Source: Linanthus parryae (taxonomy: Eukaryota; Streptophyta; Magnoliopsida; Ericales; Polemoniaceae). From it: a stretch of DNA of 64,000 bases. Positions 10,627-20,795 of this stretch are shown in pieces. Under the pieces are notes generated by a model. That model saw nothing but the letters and a program-made list of their open reading frames with translations. It did no database searches and was not told where the DNA came from. Made by a program: the position numbers and the translations under genes. The DNA lies in assembly GCA_023055425.1 (NCBI GenBank), contig JALGPY010000007.1, forward strand, positions 21,958,001 to 22,022,000. Reading direction: 5' to 3'. Numbering within the stretch: the stretch's first letter is position 1; every line of letters starts with the position of its first letter.

Positions 10627-10987
10627 GTTGTTTACGAAGAACTTGTTCTCGAACATAATAATAATCAATTTCAATATGTTTTGTTCTTACTTGTAAAATG
10701 GGGTTATGGGACATAACAATAGCATATCAAATTTGAGGAGCATCAGGCATAGGGAGACGAAGATCTCTAAACTAAAATTTGAACCAAGTCAAGTCTGCAG
10801 CTGTAACTGCTAAGAACCGATACTCTGCTTCTACAGTGGATCTGGACACTGTGGGCTGTTTCTTAGCAGTCCAGTGGACTGCATTTGGCCCAATAAAAAT
10901 CACAAAACCAGTAGTGGATCGTGTCAGCCCAATCTGAATCACAATAAGCCTCAAGAGGAAGAAACCCAGACTGATAGTATAAACCAT
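10627..10987 (-). pseudogene. copia-1 RNase H, upstream part
   Basis: Contains STTGFVIFIGPNAVHWTAKK and VSRSTVEAEYRFLA, the standard copia RNase H motifs, including the Glu of the EAEY box. The frame breaks at about 10772, and the domain is then interrupted at 10622-10626 by the nested solo LTR. It resumes at 7357. Confidence 0.85.
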
Positions 10988-11000
10988 GAGACTTAGTGGC

Positions 11001-12129
11001 CTATAGATATCTCAAGACACGTTTGGCACCAATGAGATGCAAGTTGGTAGGAGCATACATAAACTGACATAAATGATTTACAACAAAGGCTATTTCAGGT
11101 CTAGAAAAAGTGAGATATTGTAAGGCTCCAACCAAAGATCTGAATACTGTAGGATTATCTAAGGGTGTACCATCTAAAAAGTGAAATTTTCCTCCTATAG
11201 CAAGAGGAGTGGGACAAGGCTTGCAATGAGTCATATTAAAATGTTTAAGTAAATCAGAAACATACTTGGACTGATGAATAAATAGGTCTGAAGATGCGTA
11301 TTTGATTTCCAAACCAAGAAAATAAGTTAACTTGCCCAGATTGGTCATTTAAAATTCAGAATTTAAAAAGTGCAGAATAGTAGTGATGAAAGATGAATCA
11401 TTACCTGTAACAATAATATCATTTACATACAATAAAATAAGAGTAACCTGAGTCTTGTTGTGTCTGATGAACATACTTGAGTCTGCTGCGGAAGTGCAGA
11501 AGTCAAGAGAAAACAGAAAACTGGTAAATCTTTCAAACTAGGCCCTTGGGCCTGTTTTAAATCATAAATAGATTTGTTCAGTTTGCAGACATAGTGTAGG
11601 ACATGAGGATTGATATAGCCCTGAGGATGAGCCATATAAACAGTTTCTTTTAAGTATCCATGTAAAAATACATTCTTGACATCAAGTTGTTGCAGAGGCC
11701 ATTTAAAAGAAGCAGCGAGAGCTAAAACAGTTCTAACAGTAGCATGTTTAACAACCTGACTAAAGGTTTCATCAAAATCAATTCCAGGAGTTTGATGAAA
11801 ACCTTTGGCCACAAGTTTAGCTTTATATCTTGCCACAGAGCCATCAGGGTTATATTTAGCTCTATACACCCCCTATTGCCAACAATGTTGGCATTTGGAG
11901 GTTTTGGAACTAAAGTCCAATTGTTTTGATTTGTGAGGCTAAGAAACTCATCAGTCATGGCATTATTCCACTGTGAGTATTTCTTGGCCTCACTAAAACA
12001 AGTTAGATCAGATAGTAGAAGAAGATTGATAAACATGTCAAGCTTTCTGGATTGATTTAATAGAAAGAGAAGGATCAGATATACCAGACATGGCTGCAAA
12101 ACCCAAGTTCTTCTTTTTGAAGATACCAT
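11001..12129 (-). pseudogene. copia-1 reverse transcriptase
   Basis: The N-terminal part WNNAMTDEFLSLTNQNNW (near 11965) leads after a frameshift to YKAKLVAKGFHQTPGIDFDETF and QLDVKNVFLHGYL, where the first catalytic Asp lies in QLDV. The active-site box reads YVND near 11425 instead of the expected YVDD. After another frame change, LGLEIKYASSDLFIHQSKY and the C-terminal GALQYLTFSRPEIAF follow. Both the altered active site and the frameshifts show it is inactive. Confidence 0.85.
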
Positions 12130-12485
12130 AGTTGCTTCTGGTTTGCATTGAATGACAAGGATGAGGTGCAGATTCTGTAGTGACCTCTGGTGCTATATCA
12201 GAACTAGGAGATTGCATTGCAGAGACATTTGGTATCTGTTCTGAGTGTATCTGTTATGGGTAAGAATGTTCATGAATGCCTTGTTTTTCACTAGCTAAAA
12301 GCAACCCAAAAGCAGTGTTGGAACCTGCAGCCTCAGTGTTGTCAGCATTTGCAGTATCATCATTTCCAAGATGAGGCATGGTGTGACTGGGAATCAAGGG
12401 TGAAGTATCATAACCTGAAACCTTAGATATGTGAGACGGTGAAGAATCAGAAGCAACAATTAATTTGGCATAAGGAAAGACAATT

Positions 12486-13621
12486 TCATAAAAAAACATC
12501 CAAGACATAAAATTTCCGAGTTGTTCTATCAAAGCACATATAACCTTTGATTTGAGAAGCATATCCAAGAAAAACACATTGTTTGGATTTAGGATCTAAC
12601 TTAGAATTGATATATGGTCTGAGGCATGGATGGCAAGCACATCCAAAAACTTTCAAATGATTATAATCAGGTTTCTTCTCAAACAACACTTCCCAAGGAG
12701 TCAAGTAGTTTGTAGTTTTGGATGGCCTTAAATTTATCAAGTAAACAGCTGTAGTGAAGGTATGATACCAAAAATATTTAGGCAAAGAGGCTTGTTGCAT
12801 CAAGGTTGAGTAGTGTCAACAATGTGTCTGTGTTTCCTTTCAGAAACTCCATTTTGTTGTGGAGTGTGTGGACATGATTTCTCATGTGTGATTCCATGTT
12901 CAGCAAGAAAAGTTTGAAAGAAAAAAGATATATATTCACCACCTCCATCGGTTCTCAGAATTTTAATGCATTTGCCTAAGAGTTTTTCAACTTGAAATTT
13001 GAAAGTAGGAAACACAGTAGCAAGATCAGACTTATGACATAAAGGAAACAACCATGTAAACCTAGAGTAATCATCAATAAATAACACATACTATCTGTAA
13101 CCATTATATCTTTTAACACTATAAGGACCCCAAACATCACTGTGAATCAAATGAAGATGGTTACTAGTTTTTGAAGAAGATAACTTAAAGGGCAGTTTAG
13201 ACATTTTGCCAACCAAACAAAACTCACAAGTAGCAGGAGAATGTTCATCAAAAAAACAGAAACGGGTGACCCAGTCTTGAGTGCCATAAGGGAGAAGTGA
13301 TCTTCTTTCCAAGATAAGCAGTTGTAGTATCAACTGGAAGAGGACCAGTAGTTTGTGTAGAACCAGTATGTGTAGGATAAATAGGATAAAGACCATTTTG
13401 ACTAATTCCTTGACATAGAAGTTTCCCCGAAACCTTATCTTGAATTGAAAATGAATCACTGTCAAAAATGAAATTACAATTGTTATGTTTACACATTTTA
13501 TGAACTGAAAGAAGGTTTGTTCAAAGATTTGGAATATGAAGATTATCATGTAATCTAAAAGAGTAAGAAGAAGTAGGTAAAGCAGCAGTACCAATGTGAG
13601 AAATGAGAAGTTGACAACCAT
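12486..13621 (-). pseudogene. copia-1 protease remnant, GAG-pre-integrase and integrase
   Basis: GAG-pre-integrase is recognised by PLWHSRLGHP and the following C-EFCLVGK zinc half-site (about 13300-13200). The catalytic core starts at FIDDYSRFTWLFPL (13085) and continues with ILRTDGGGEYIS, the second acidic residue. PQQNGVSERKHRHI carries the catalytic Glu. The core then runs into the LHG-like and KVFGCACHP segments near 12650. The frame changes at least three times (13248-13621, 12800-13087, 12486-12803). Integrase would insert the cDNA; this copy cannot be made as one protein. Confidence 0.82.
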
Positions 13622-13639
13622 TGCCTACAACAACTTGAT

Positions 13640-14739
13640 CTGAACCTGGATATGGTTCAGAAAGGGAGAGGTTCTTCAAGTCAGAAGTCATGTGAGATGA
13701 GGCACCACTATCAGAAAGCTAGAAATTAGAGGGATATTGAGTTTGAGAATAAGGAGTTGGAGCAGCAATCGTAGCAAATAATTGATCAGGTGGAGTCTTT
13801 CCTTGATAAGAATGATCCATTATAAGCCAACAATCAATTGCAGAATTATAATAGTAACCACAAATTTGACAGTTAATAGAGGTTCCAGAATAATGACCAT
13901 AATTCCTGTTAGGGTTTCTACCTCTACCAGAATCAAAGCTCCCATTACCACCATAACGAGGGTTCCTTCCCCCTTTTCGTATCCAGAGTTAGGATTACTA
14001 AAATTACGGGTTGCTACCCGGATTTGACCGTCCACCTCTTCTATGATAACCGGATAAATTAGGGTTTGATCGTCCACCACTACGACCTCCCCGTTGACCA
14101 CGACCATAGGTATTAGCAACAAAAGCAGAGTGATGAACCAAATCAACATATTTAACAATTAATACTCATGCATGTGTTCATCACCTTTAAGTAAAACATG
14201 TACATCCTCAAGAGAGAGAGAGATTCAGTTCGAGTTCGTAAAGACGAACGAAAAGCATTATACTCAGGGGGTAAACCATTCAACATATAAATAAGCATAT
14301 ATTCGTCATGAACAGGAGCAATAGCAACAGTTAGTTTATCACGAAGAGATTTCATCTTGTGCTTATAAACATCAATACTAACAGATCCCGTATGTTGTAG
14401 ATCTTGTTTCAGTTGAAGGATATTGGAACGAGTGAGAGAGGCATACCTCCTTTCCAGAGCAAGCCACATAGAACAAGAAATATTATGACCAATAACATGA
14501 GTTAACGCTTCTCGAGTCAAGGTCGCGTTGATGAGAGTCAACAGCGCCTGATCTTGACTCGGCCATACCTGATAAGACGGATTGAAAGCATCGATGGGGT
14601 TACCGTCAGCATCGGAGATGAACTGCGACGACGATGTGATGGAACCATCAATATACCCAAACAAGTTTTGAGTTCGAAAGATCGCTGAGATCTCGTGCTT
14701 CCACAAGACGTAATTTGAGCCATCTAGTTTGAATGGCAT
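13640..14739 (-). pseudogene. copia-1 gag (UBN2-type capsid and Cys-His region)
   Basis: The start at 14739 (MPFKLDGSNYVLWK) is the classic N-terminus of copia gag. It is followed by the capsid signature up to LNGLPPEYNAFRSSLRTR near residue 165. The frame then shifts near 14180. A Gly/Arg-rich segment follows, and near 13870-13835 a decayed zinc-knuckle pattern (CQICGYYYNSAIDCW, with the His position lost) precedes the YQGKTPP-type linker to protease. At least one frameshift separates capsid and knuckle. In a live element this protein forms the virus-like particle. Confidence 0.8.
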
Positions 14740-14828
14740 GTAATTATGGATATTGGGTAAGAGAAGAAGGGGGTTTTGGGCGGTGTTAGTCTACATGGAT
14801 AGATCTGTGGTGGTGGTATGGAGCATAA

Positions 14829-14841
14829 GGCTCTGATACCA
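14829..14841 (-). other. Primer-binding site for initiator tRNA-Met
   Basis: The minus strand reads TGGTATCAGAGCC, the usual complement of the 3' end of plant initiator tRNA-Met, immediately beside the LTR. Confidence 0.9.
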
Positions 14842-15209
14842 TGAAAACCCAATTAGGGTTTCACTGAAGGAGAGACAAAGCTCTCAAATGGAAGAGCACA
14901 AGACAGAAATAAAAACGGCAAAATTAGATTCATTGAATACTTAAACGGGGATAAATACAAGAGTCTCGAACAGTCCAATTTGTGACCGTTCGATTATCTA
15001 GGCAACGGTTGGATAAACAAGAGGCTGAGGAGAATTCTAGAAAATGGCACATAGAACCCTAATGACATAAATTACATAAATGTCCTTGCAGAAATTAACC
15101 AATTACAAACAGATCCATCGGGCTTTGGTAAAGACAGTGGGCTTAATGAATGGGCTTCAAGACTTGGACTTCTGTGTTGGGCTTCAATAATGGACTGATT
15201 AGTTTAATA
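14842..15209 (-). repeat. 5' LTR of copia-1
   Basis: Matches 6861-7228 in length and sequence and abuts the tRNA-Met primer site, so it is the transcription-side LTR. The duplicated target ATATG follows at 15210-15214. Confidence 0.92.
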
Positions 15210-15214
15210 ATATG

Positions 15215-15591
15215 AACATAGCATTTTGTATCCTATCATATCATGTATGAATCAATTCACACCTCATATTTCATAATGTCATATCCTGTCATTCCTGCCC
15301 TTCCTTATCTTGACTTAAACTATCCGCATAAGGAGGTCCCTCTTTTTAGAATTGGCTAGCCTCACATGTCAGTATGTCATATAAGGCCATTCATATCATT
15401 CCTTATCCCGACTTAGACTATCTGCATAAGGAGGTCTTAGGCTAGCCATGGAGCACGATTAAAGAGGTTTGGCCGCCGAGGAGGAGGGGTGTGGCTGGGT
15501 CGATGCTTGATGGAGGGTGATCAAAGCTTCTCTCTGTGCTTCCGAAGCCGGTTGCCTATCTCAATGGTGCTTCCGCTTGCTGCTGTAATTA
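15215..15591. other. Intergenic sequence with a short duplicated motif
   Basis: Two similar 36-bp segments (about 15302-15338 and 15400-15435) share CCTTATC, GACTTA, ACTAT and GCATAAGGAGGTC. No gene is seen. A GC-richer stretch at 15440-15560 has no supported ORF. Confidence 0.5.
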
Positions 15592-16334
15592 GAGCATCTC
15601 CAATGGAGATCTCATTTCTGATGCCAAATTTTGGACATGAATAGTGAATTTGGGCATTTATAGCATTTCATGCTCCAATGTATAAGTGGCTTGCAATTCT
15701 ATTTCAAATGCTATTTCAAATTAAAAACTAATTTTTTATTCAAAACTACCAATTATATACTCCATCAACTACCATAAGAATCAAATTTCAAAAAAAAAAA
15801 TATACCATAATAACCAAACCTCTTCTATGATTTGCAAAAAAAAACAAAAAACAAAAAAAAAAAAAAAAAAACAAAAACAAAAAAAAAAAACAAAGAAACA
15901 AAAAAAAACTCTTTTGCAATGTAATCAAATTTATGCCTACGTTAATAACTATCGCAACATAAAGTTAATATGAATTGATACTGATTTTTTATTCTAAATT
16001 ATCAATTATATACTCCATCAACTACCATAATAACTAAACATCTTTTACAATGTAATCAAATTTTATACCGACGTTAATAACTATCGCGACATAAAGTTAA
16101 ATGATGGTTCAATGTGGTCAAAATGGCAAATATGTATATAGAAATAAAGAGATCAATGGATAGAATACTGGTTCTATCTTTAGCACAATCCTATACTTGG
16201 TCTCAAATTTGAAACCAAGTATAGCACAATGCTATATTTTTTAGAATTGCCACAACTTTTAACACCCCATTGGAGCACTCGAATGCTATAATTACAGAAT
16301 TAGAACAACTTTTAGCACTCCATTGGAGATGCTC
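15592..16334. mobile_element. Harbinger/Tourist-type MITE, 743 bp
   Basis: The ends are perfect 17-bp inverted repeats (GAGCATCTCCAATGGAG at the left, its complement at the right) flanked by TTA on both sides (15589-15591 and 16335-16337). A 3-bp TTA/TAA duplication is typical of PIF/Harbinger elements. There is no ORF. The interior contains an imperfect tandem duplication built on TATACTCCATCAACTACCAT and GACGTTAATAACTATCGC, plus A-rich runs at 15788-15907. Confidence 0.85.
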
Positions 16335-16337
16335 TTA

Positions 16338-16895
16338 GAGGATGCATACATTGTATTGGTGTATATCCACCTTCTATCCGTTTCTATAGTTTATTGAATT
16401 ATTATGTTTATAGAAGTTATAGTAAGTAAAAGTTGTACAAAATTAGATTATTGCGATTAATTGGTGCAGACATTTTATTTACCTATTTTTCATAAAATGA
16501 AAAAAATAAATATTTATTATATTTATATATTGCATCTCTAAAATGGTTTTAAAATGATTAGCAATATACTAAAAAAAATTGTCAATGATTAATCAAGATA
16601 ATTTGGTAACATTATATATTTTTAATTGTGTTATCATTAATTACAAATATTCAATTAGTAAAAAAACTTAAAATATTTATCAATTAAAAAAGTTGTTGAG
16701 TCTGGTGCAATATGACAGTTCTGTAGGTAGGGCTAAAAGAGAATAACAGTGCTTTGGAAAACCATCTTGTTGCGAATGACCTTAAACGGGGTAAAAAGGA
16801 GAACACATCTTTCATTTCGGCTTTGCTATGAAAAGCTACCAACCTTGAACAAAAAAAGTTGTTACTGTCCTGAACTTCAAGAATGATTGAGATCC
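16338..16895. other. AT-rich intergenic sequence, no gene seen
   Basis: No ORF, terminal repeat or other feature is recognisable. It is the left flank of the LINE insertion. Confidence 0.6.
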
Positions 16896-16916
16896 AATAG
16901 AAACTGATAACTAAGG

Positions 16917-17550
16917 CGCTTTATTAAAAAACTTTTTTTAGAGAGAGAAAATCCTCTCTAGGTCTCCTTCCCGAGTAGGAGTGTTCATCCATTGCTTCAC
17001 GCAAACTCTCCCAATCTTCATCCAGTTCGTCATCAAGCCTCACGAGATCTTCCAAACAATATCTCAAAATCCTCTTCATTTCATCTTCTCCCCCACTCTT
17101 TCCCCGTTTGCCATCACGGAAGGAAAAAAACAATAATAAAATAAAAACAAAAATTTTGAAGAAACCCACTTCCTCAAAAAACCAACCCCATGATTACAAC
17201 TTTCTACTGTATCTAAATCTTTCCTTCCCAAAGTCAAACCAGCCTTTCCCCAAAAAATCTCTCATCATTACCTGTGTCTCTACCCCAAGGAAATTTCAAA
17301 CAAATCAACCAAAATCTTCAGTTCTTCTCATCTGGCCAACCTAAACACCAAAACCCTAATTTTTTCCCCGCCCCAACGATTGCCCCACACCAGCACCGCC
17401 TTCATCCACCAATGAGGGCGTGACATCACCTGCTGCCTTCATCAGCTCTCCAACCCTAGGACGGCTAGCTGTTCATCTTCCCTCTCCCACTACCACTGCA
17501 TGACCTGAACCCTAGCTCTCCGATTTCCCAATCACCTAATCTAGCTAATC
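16917..17550 (+). promoter_or_regulatory. LINE 5' untranslated region
   Basis: The leader between the target duplication and ORF1. It is CT-rich and later C-rich on the plus strand, and contains an AGAGAGAG/CTCTCT inverted stretch near 16940-16960. LINE promoters are internal to this region in general; no specific promoter motif is identified. A minus-strand ORF at 16924-17169 has no recognisable features. Confidence 0.5.
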
Positions 17551-19944
17551 ATGCCTATGCACTCCACCATCAAACTTAAGAACTCCGAAGACCCCATGGA
17601 AATCACCATCACAAACCCATCGACTACTCTCCCTCACAAACTGATGAACCGCAACCTTTACCGCCCTCCTCACCGGCGAGGAGGACAGCCCCCAACTCCC
17701 GAGGCTCCGCCGCCTCAGCGCCCCCATAACCGTCAACGCCAGCCACCTCCTCCTCCCTACAACCACTTCCGAACCCGGCGTCCGACCATGGAACCACCAC
17801 CACCTCCACGGGTCAATTACCATTTGCCACGACCGGTGGCTCCCCGACCGCCCAACATCATCTACCACAACCGACGGTTTCTACAACCACCAGGCTACCC
17901 GGAAGATCAATACCGGCGAGGATTCCAAACTGCCATCCCAAATCCTATCCGCAACCGTTACGCCACCACAGACCACCAGTGCCTTCTGGTTTATGTACCA
18001 GATCGCCATCGCTTCCCTCCAGCACTGCTGCTGCGCCTTCTCAAGCGTCTTTGGCGAGCAACGTCCGAACTTCAGCTTCTTCTGAGCCATGAACAACTAT
18101 ATGTCATACACTTCCCCGATTACAATGAACTCCTCGCTGTCCTGCATGGTGGTCCTTACACCATTCGAGGCGCCTTGGTGACGGTTGATCAATGGGACCC
18201 AGATGTGGCTATCTCCGCAGTTGAAATCCCCTTAATCGCCGTCTGGTTCCGATTATATAACCTTCCACTCCGATGTTTTACACCGGCGGCAGCTGATTTT
18301 CTCGGCTCTCTGTTGGGACAAGTCGCCAGGACTGATAACGTTTTTGCTTCCTCACGGGTACATGGTTATTTACGTGTTCAAATTTGGCTTGATCCCCATG
18401 CTCCTCTTATTGCAGGGTTCTATCTAGCGGATGAAGTGCATGGTCTTCTATGGATTCCTTGTATTCCGGAGAAGGTGTTCCATCTTTGTCACGCGTGTGG
18501 CTGTATTGGCCATGTGCTTTCTCAATGCACAACCCACCCTCTCCAAGCACGCATCCGTATTGATCAACAGCTTCAAAAAATGGCGGCGAGAATTCAGGCA
18601 GTACTATTGGCCCAACCTGATCTCAGTTTATATAGCTACCAGTGGAGGCGACCAAGATCACAGCCCCCAAGCCCCCCTCAAGCACCACAGGTCATGATGC
18701 GTCACCAAGCAAACCCATACCAGAACACTGAGCCCCTTCATCCAATCTTCAACGAAATGGAAGAGGATATCTTTATCTACGAGGGAGACGTAGAGGGAGG
18801 AAACTATGAGGACTTCCTAACAAACTATGACACACACTGGGAGGGCCATGGCGTTTTCCCAATTCAACCTTTCATCATTCAAGAGCAGCCTCCTACCTCC
18901 CAACAGGTTGCAACAAATGCCAACATCTTACACCCACTGCCGCCAACAATTCCACGTCCGCCCACTCAACAAATCTCACAACCACCGTCTCCACCTCCGA
19001 CACCTCCAACCCCGCCATCTCCGCCAACCCCGCCAACCCCCCCACCACCACCGCCATCGCCACCACCACCACCACCACCGCCACCACCACCACAAGTTGC
19101 AGTCCGTCCAACCCTTCGTCTGATGGAACCCCACTATCCTTTCTGTCCGGCAATGGCCGCCAAACTATTAGATGAAAATTTCACCCCAACTGAACAAGAA
19201 TGGGATTACTTGCAATCTACATGGTCAGCTTTTCTCCATTTGTGTGTCCAACCTCTAGCAGCAGTTTCTTTTGACAGAGGTGAACCCCTGCCAACATCCT
19301 CTCCCATAAACTTGCAAATTGGAATAGACTCGGTGATTTCTTTAGCCGAGAATGAACCTCAGCCACCTAAAGCTCCTACTCCGTCGCTGCCTCCATTGGT
19401 GATCAGAGAAGGTCAGAACCATTCAAAACACAGTCGCCCCAAAGAATCAACAGACTGCAAAGGCAAAGGGAAAGAAAAAATTCTCACTGCCGAAGACAGT
19501 GAGTCTTCGGACGATGACAACTCCCCCATCAGACCACCACCACGCTCAAGGCCGTGGCGCTACCCTCATGAAACTGGTGCTCAAAAAAGAGGCAGGGGCT
19601 CTACATCGACTGCTCCAATTACTTACGACGGTGACGCCAGCCCCAACGATTCTCAGATTATTGGAGAAAAAAGACCCTCGCCAGTCCATGAACACACTCA
19701 AGGAGGGAACAAAAGTCCACGGCTTCGAGATGTTCTAGCAGACTTCTCTGCCCTCTTTGCCACTCCTGATGCCTTCACCGAAACAGACCATATCCTGGCC
19801 GCCCCTTTCTTCGAAGAAAGGTTTGCAGTGTTTTTAGCTTACTATGACTACGAGCATGCTGTAATCATGTACTACTTAAGCGATGAGTTTACTCTTAGTT
19901 CACAAGCCGCGGAGACTGCAACTCAGTCTCCGCCATCATCATGA
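17551..19944 (+). CDS. LINE ORF1, gag-like nucleic-acid-binding protein
   Basis: An open frame of 797 codons. The N-terminus is rich in Pro, Arg and His. About residues 140-275 match the DUF4283-type domain found at the start of plant LINE proteins (WDPDVAISAVEIPLIAVWFR and following). A CCHC zinc knuckle, C-x2-C-x4-H-x4-C, lies at about residues 313-326. A long Pro/Ser-Pro low-complexity tract covers about residues 480-515, followed by a basic/acidic tail. Such proteins coat the LINE RNA. The stop TGA overlaps the ORF2 start as ATGA, suggesting translational coupling. Codons are intact, with no stop or shift. Confidence 0.88.
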   Translation: MPMHSTIKLKNSEDPMEITITNPSTTLPHKLMNRNLYRPPHRRGGQPPTPEAPPPQRPHNRQRQPPPPPYNHFRTRRPTMEPPPPPRVNYHLPRPVAPRPPNIIYHNRRFLQPPGYPEDQYRRGFQTAIPNPIRNRYATTDHQCLLVYVPDRHRFPPALLLRLLKRLWRATSELQLLLSHEQLYVIHFPDYNELLAVLHGGPYTIRGALVTVDQWDPDVAISAVEIPLIAVWFRLYNLPLRCFTPAAADFLGSLLGQVARTDNVFASSRVHGYLRVQIWLDPHAPLIAGFYLADEVHGLLWIPCIPEKVFHLCHACGCIGHVLSQCTTHPLQARIRIDQQLQKMAARIQAVLLAQPDLSLYSYQWRRPRSQPPSPPQAPQVMMRHQANPYQNTEPLHPIFNEMEEDIFIYEGDVEGGNYEDFLTNYDTHWEGHGVFPIQPFIIQEQPPTSQQVATNANILHPLPPTIPRPPTQQISQPPSPPPTPPTPPSPPTPPTPPPPPPSPPPPPPPPPPPQVAVRPTLRLMEPHYPFCPAMAAKLLDENFTPTEQEWDYLQSTWSAFLHLCVQPLAAVSFDRGEPLPTSSPINLQIGIDSVISLAENEPQPPKAPTPSLPPLVIREGQNHSKHSRPKESTDCKGKGKEKILTAEDSESSDDDNSPIRPPPRSRPWRYPHETGAQKRGRGSTSTAPITYDGDASPNDSQIIGEKRPSPVHEHTQGGNKSPRLRDVLADFSALFATPDAFTETDHILAAPFFEERFAVFLAYYDYEHAVIMYYLSDEFTLSSQAAETATQSPPSS

Positions 19945-20795
19945 AAATTTTAAGTTGGAACTGTAGGGGGTTAGGACAAGACCTTACGGTTCATGCACTT
20001 AAAAATCTATGTTCTGCATATCATCCATGTATTACTTTTGTTATGGAAACTAAAAAAGCGACGGATGATCTTTTGTTCTTATGCAATTCTCTTGGTTACG
20101 ATACTTATATGGGAGCCAATTCAACGGGCTCACGAGGGGGACTGTGGGCAGCATGGCATTCCTCTCTCCAAGTTATGCCAGTGTTCTCCAACGACTGGTT
20201 TCTTATACTCCAAATTTGTGATGCCCGCCTTGGTCCTTGGAATCTAGTGCTCTTTTATGGTCACTCCAAAGCAGCGAAAAAACAATCTGTTTTTGACCTA
20301 TTACAACAACAACTCCATCTTTTATCGCAACCGTATTTGATTATTGGTGATTTCAACCAAATTGGAGGGATCCATGAAAAGCTATCTACAACAAAATACA
20401 AGCCCAGGGGTCTTAATATATTACAGGAGTTCATCACATCTCTCCAACTACAGGAGCTTCAATCTCACGGTGTCTTCTATACATGGACAAACGGCCGCGG
20501 TAGTGGGCATGCAACGTTCGAAAAACTAGACAAATCGTTCATGACTGATGAATGGAGCCGAATGTTCCCCAAAGCACTCCTGCTAAACTTACCTATTCAG
20601 CGTTCGGACCACAGCCCTCTAATACTAGACACGGAGGGAATTAGTTTCAAGCCCAAGCGTCCGTCTAAATTTGAAACAAGCTGGCTTCTTCATGATGCCA
20701 CAAGACATGTCACTTCCAAAGTTTGGGACATGGTTATTCCAGGATCATCGACTTTCTCTTTTTACCGGAAACAACAACTTCTTCTCCGCATATGA
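19941..20795 (+). CDS. LINE ORF2, N-terminal part: AP-like endonuclease
   Basis: Starts with the ATG of the ATGA overlap. Endonuclease motifs appear in order: SWNCRG, the catalytic Glu in METKK, GDFN, and SDHSPL near the end of the domain. This enzyme nicks the target DNA to prime reverse transcription. The frame ends at a TGA at 20793, where homology continues in another frame (20723-24031). The split is explained by a small deletion or insertion at about 20790, so the full ORF2 is a pseudogene by one lesion. Confidence 0.9.
   Translation: MKILSWNCRGLGQDLTVHALKNLCSAYHPCITFVMETKKATDDLLFLCNSLGYDTYMGANSTGSRGGLWAAWHSSLQVMPVFSNDWFLILQICDARLGPWNLVLFYGHSKAAKKQSVFDLLQQQLHLLSQPYLIIGDFNQIGGIHEKLSTTKYKPRGLNILQEFITSLQLQELQSHGVFYTWTNGRGSGHATFEKLDKSFMTDEWSRMFPKALLLNLPIQRSDHSPLILDTEGISFKPKRPSKFETSWLLHDATRHVTSKVWDMVIPGSSTFSFYRKQQLLLRI

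Larger units (their letters stand above)
6861..15209 (-). mobile_element. Ty1/copia retrotransposon (copia-1) with a nested solo LTR
   Basis: Two 368-bp LTRs (6861-7228 and 14842-15209) are flanked by the same five bases, ATATG (6856-6860 and 15210-15214). The primer site for initiator tRNA-Met lies next to the right LTR, so transcription runs on the minus strand. From right to left come gag, a Cys-His knuckle region, the GAG-pre-integrase and integrase domains, reverse transcriptase and RNase H. This order (integrase before RT) defines Ty1/copia. Many frameshifts and stops interrupt the ORFs, the LTRs have visibly diverged, and a 3.26-kb solo LTR splits the RNase H part. The element is dead. 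Confidence 0.92.

Noticed and set aside
16924..17169. 81-codon minus-strand ORF in the LINE leader
   Set aside because: No homology signal and opposite to the LINE; a 5' leader is the simpler reading.
18827..19153. His-rich plus-strand and Val-rich minus-strand ORFs in LINE ORF1
   Set aside because: Shadows of the proline-codon-rich tract of ORF1.
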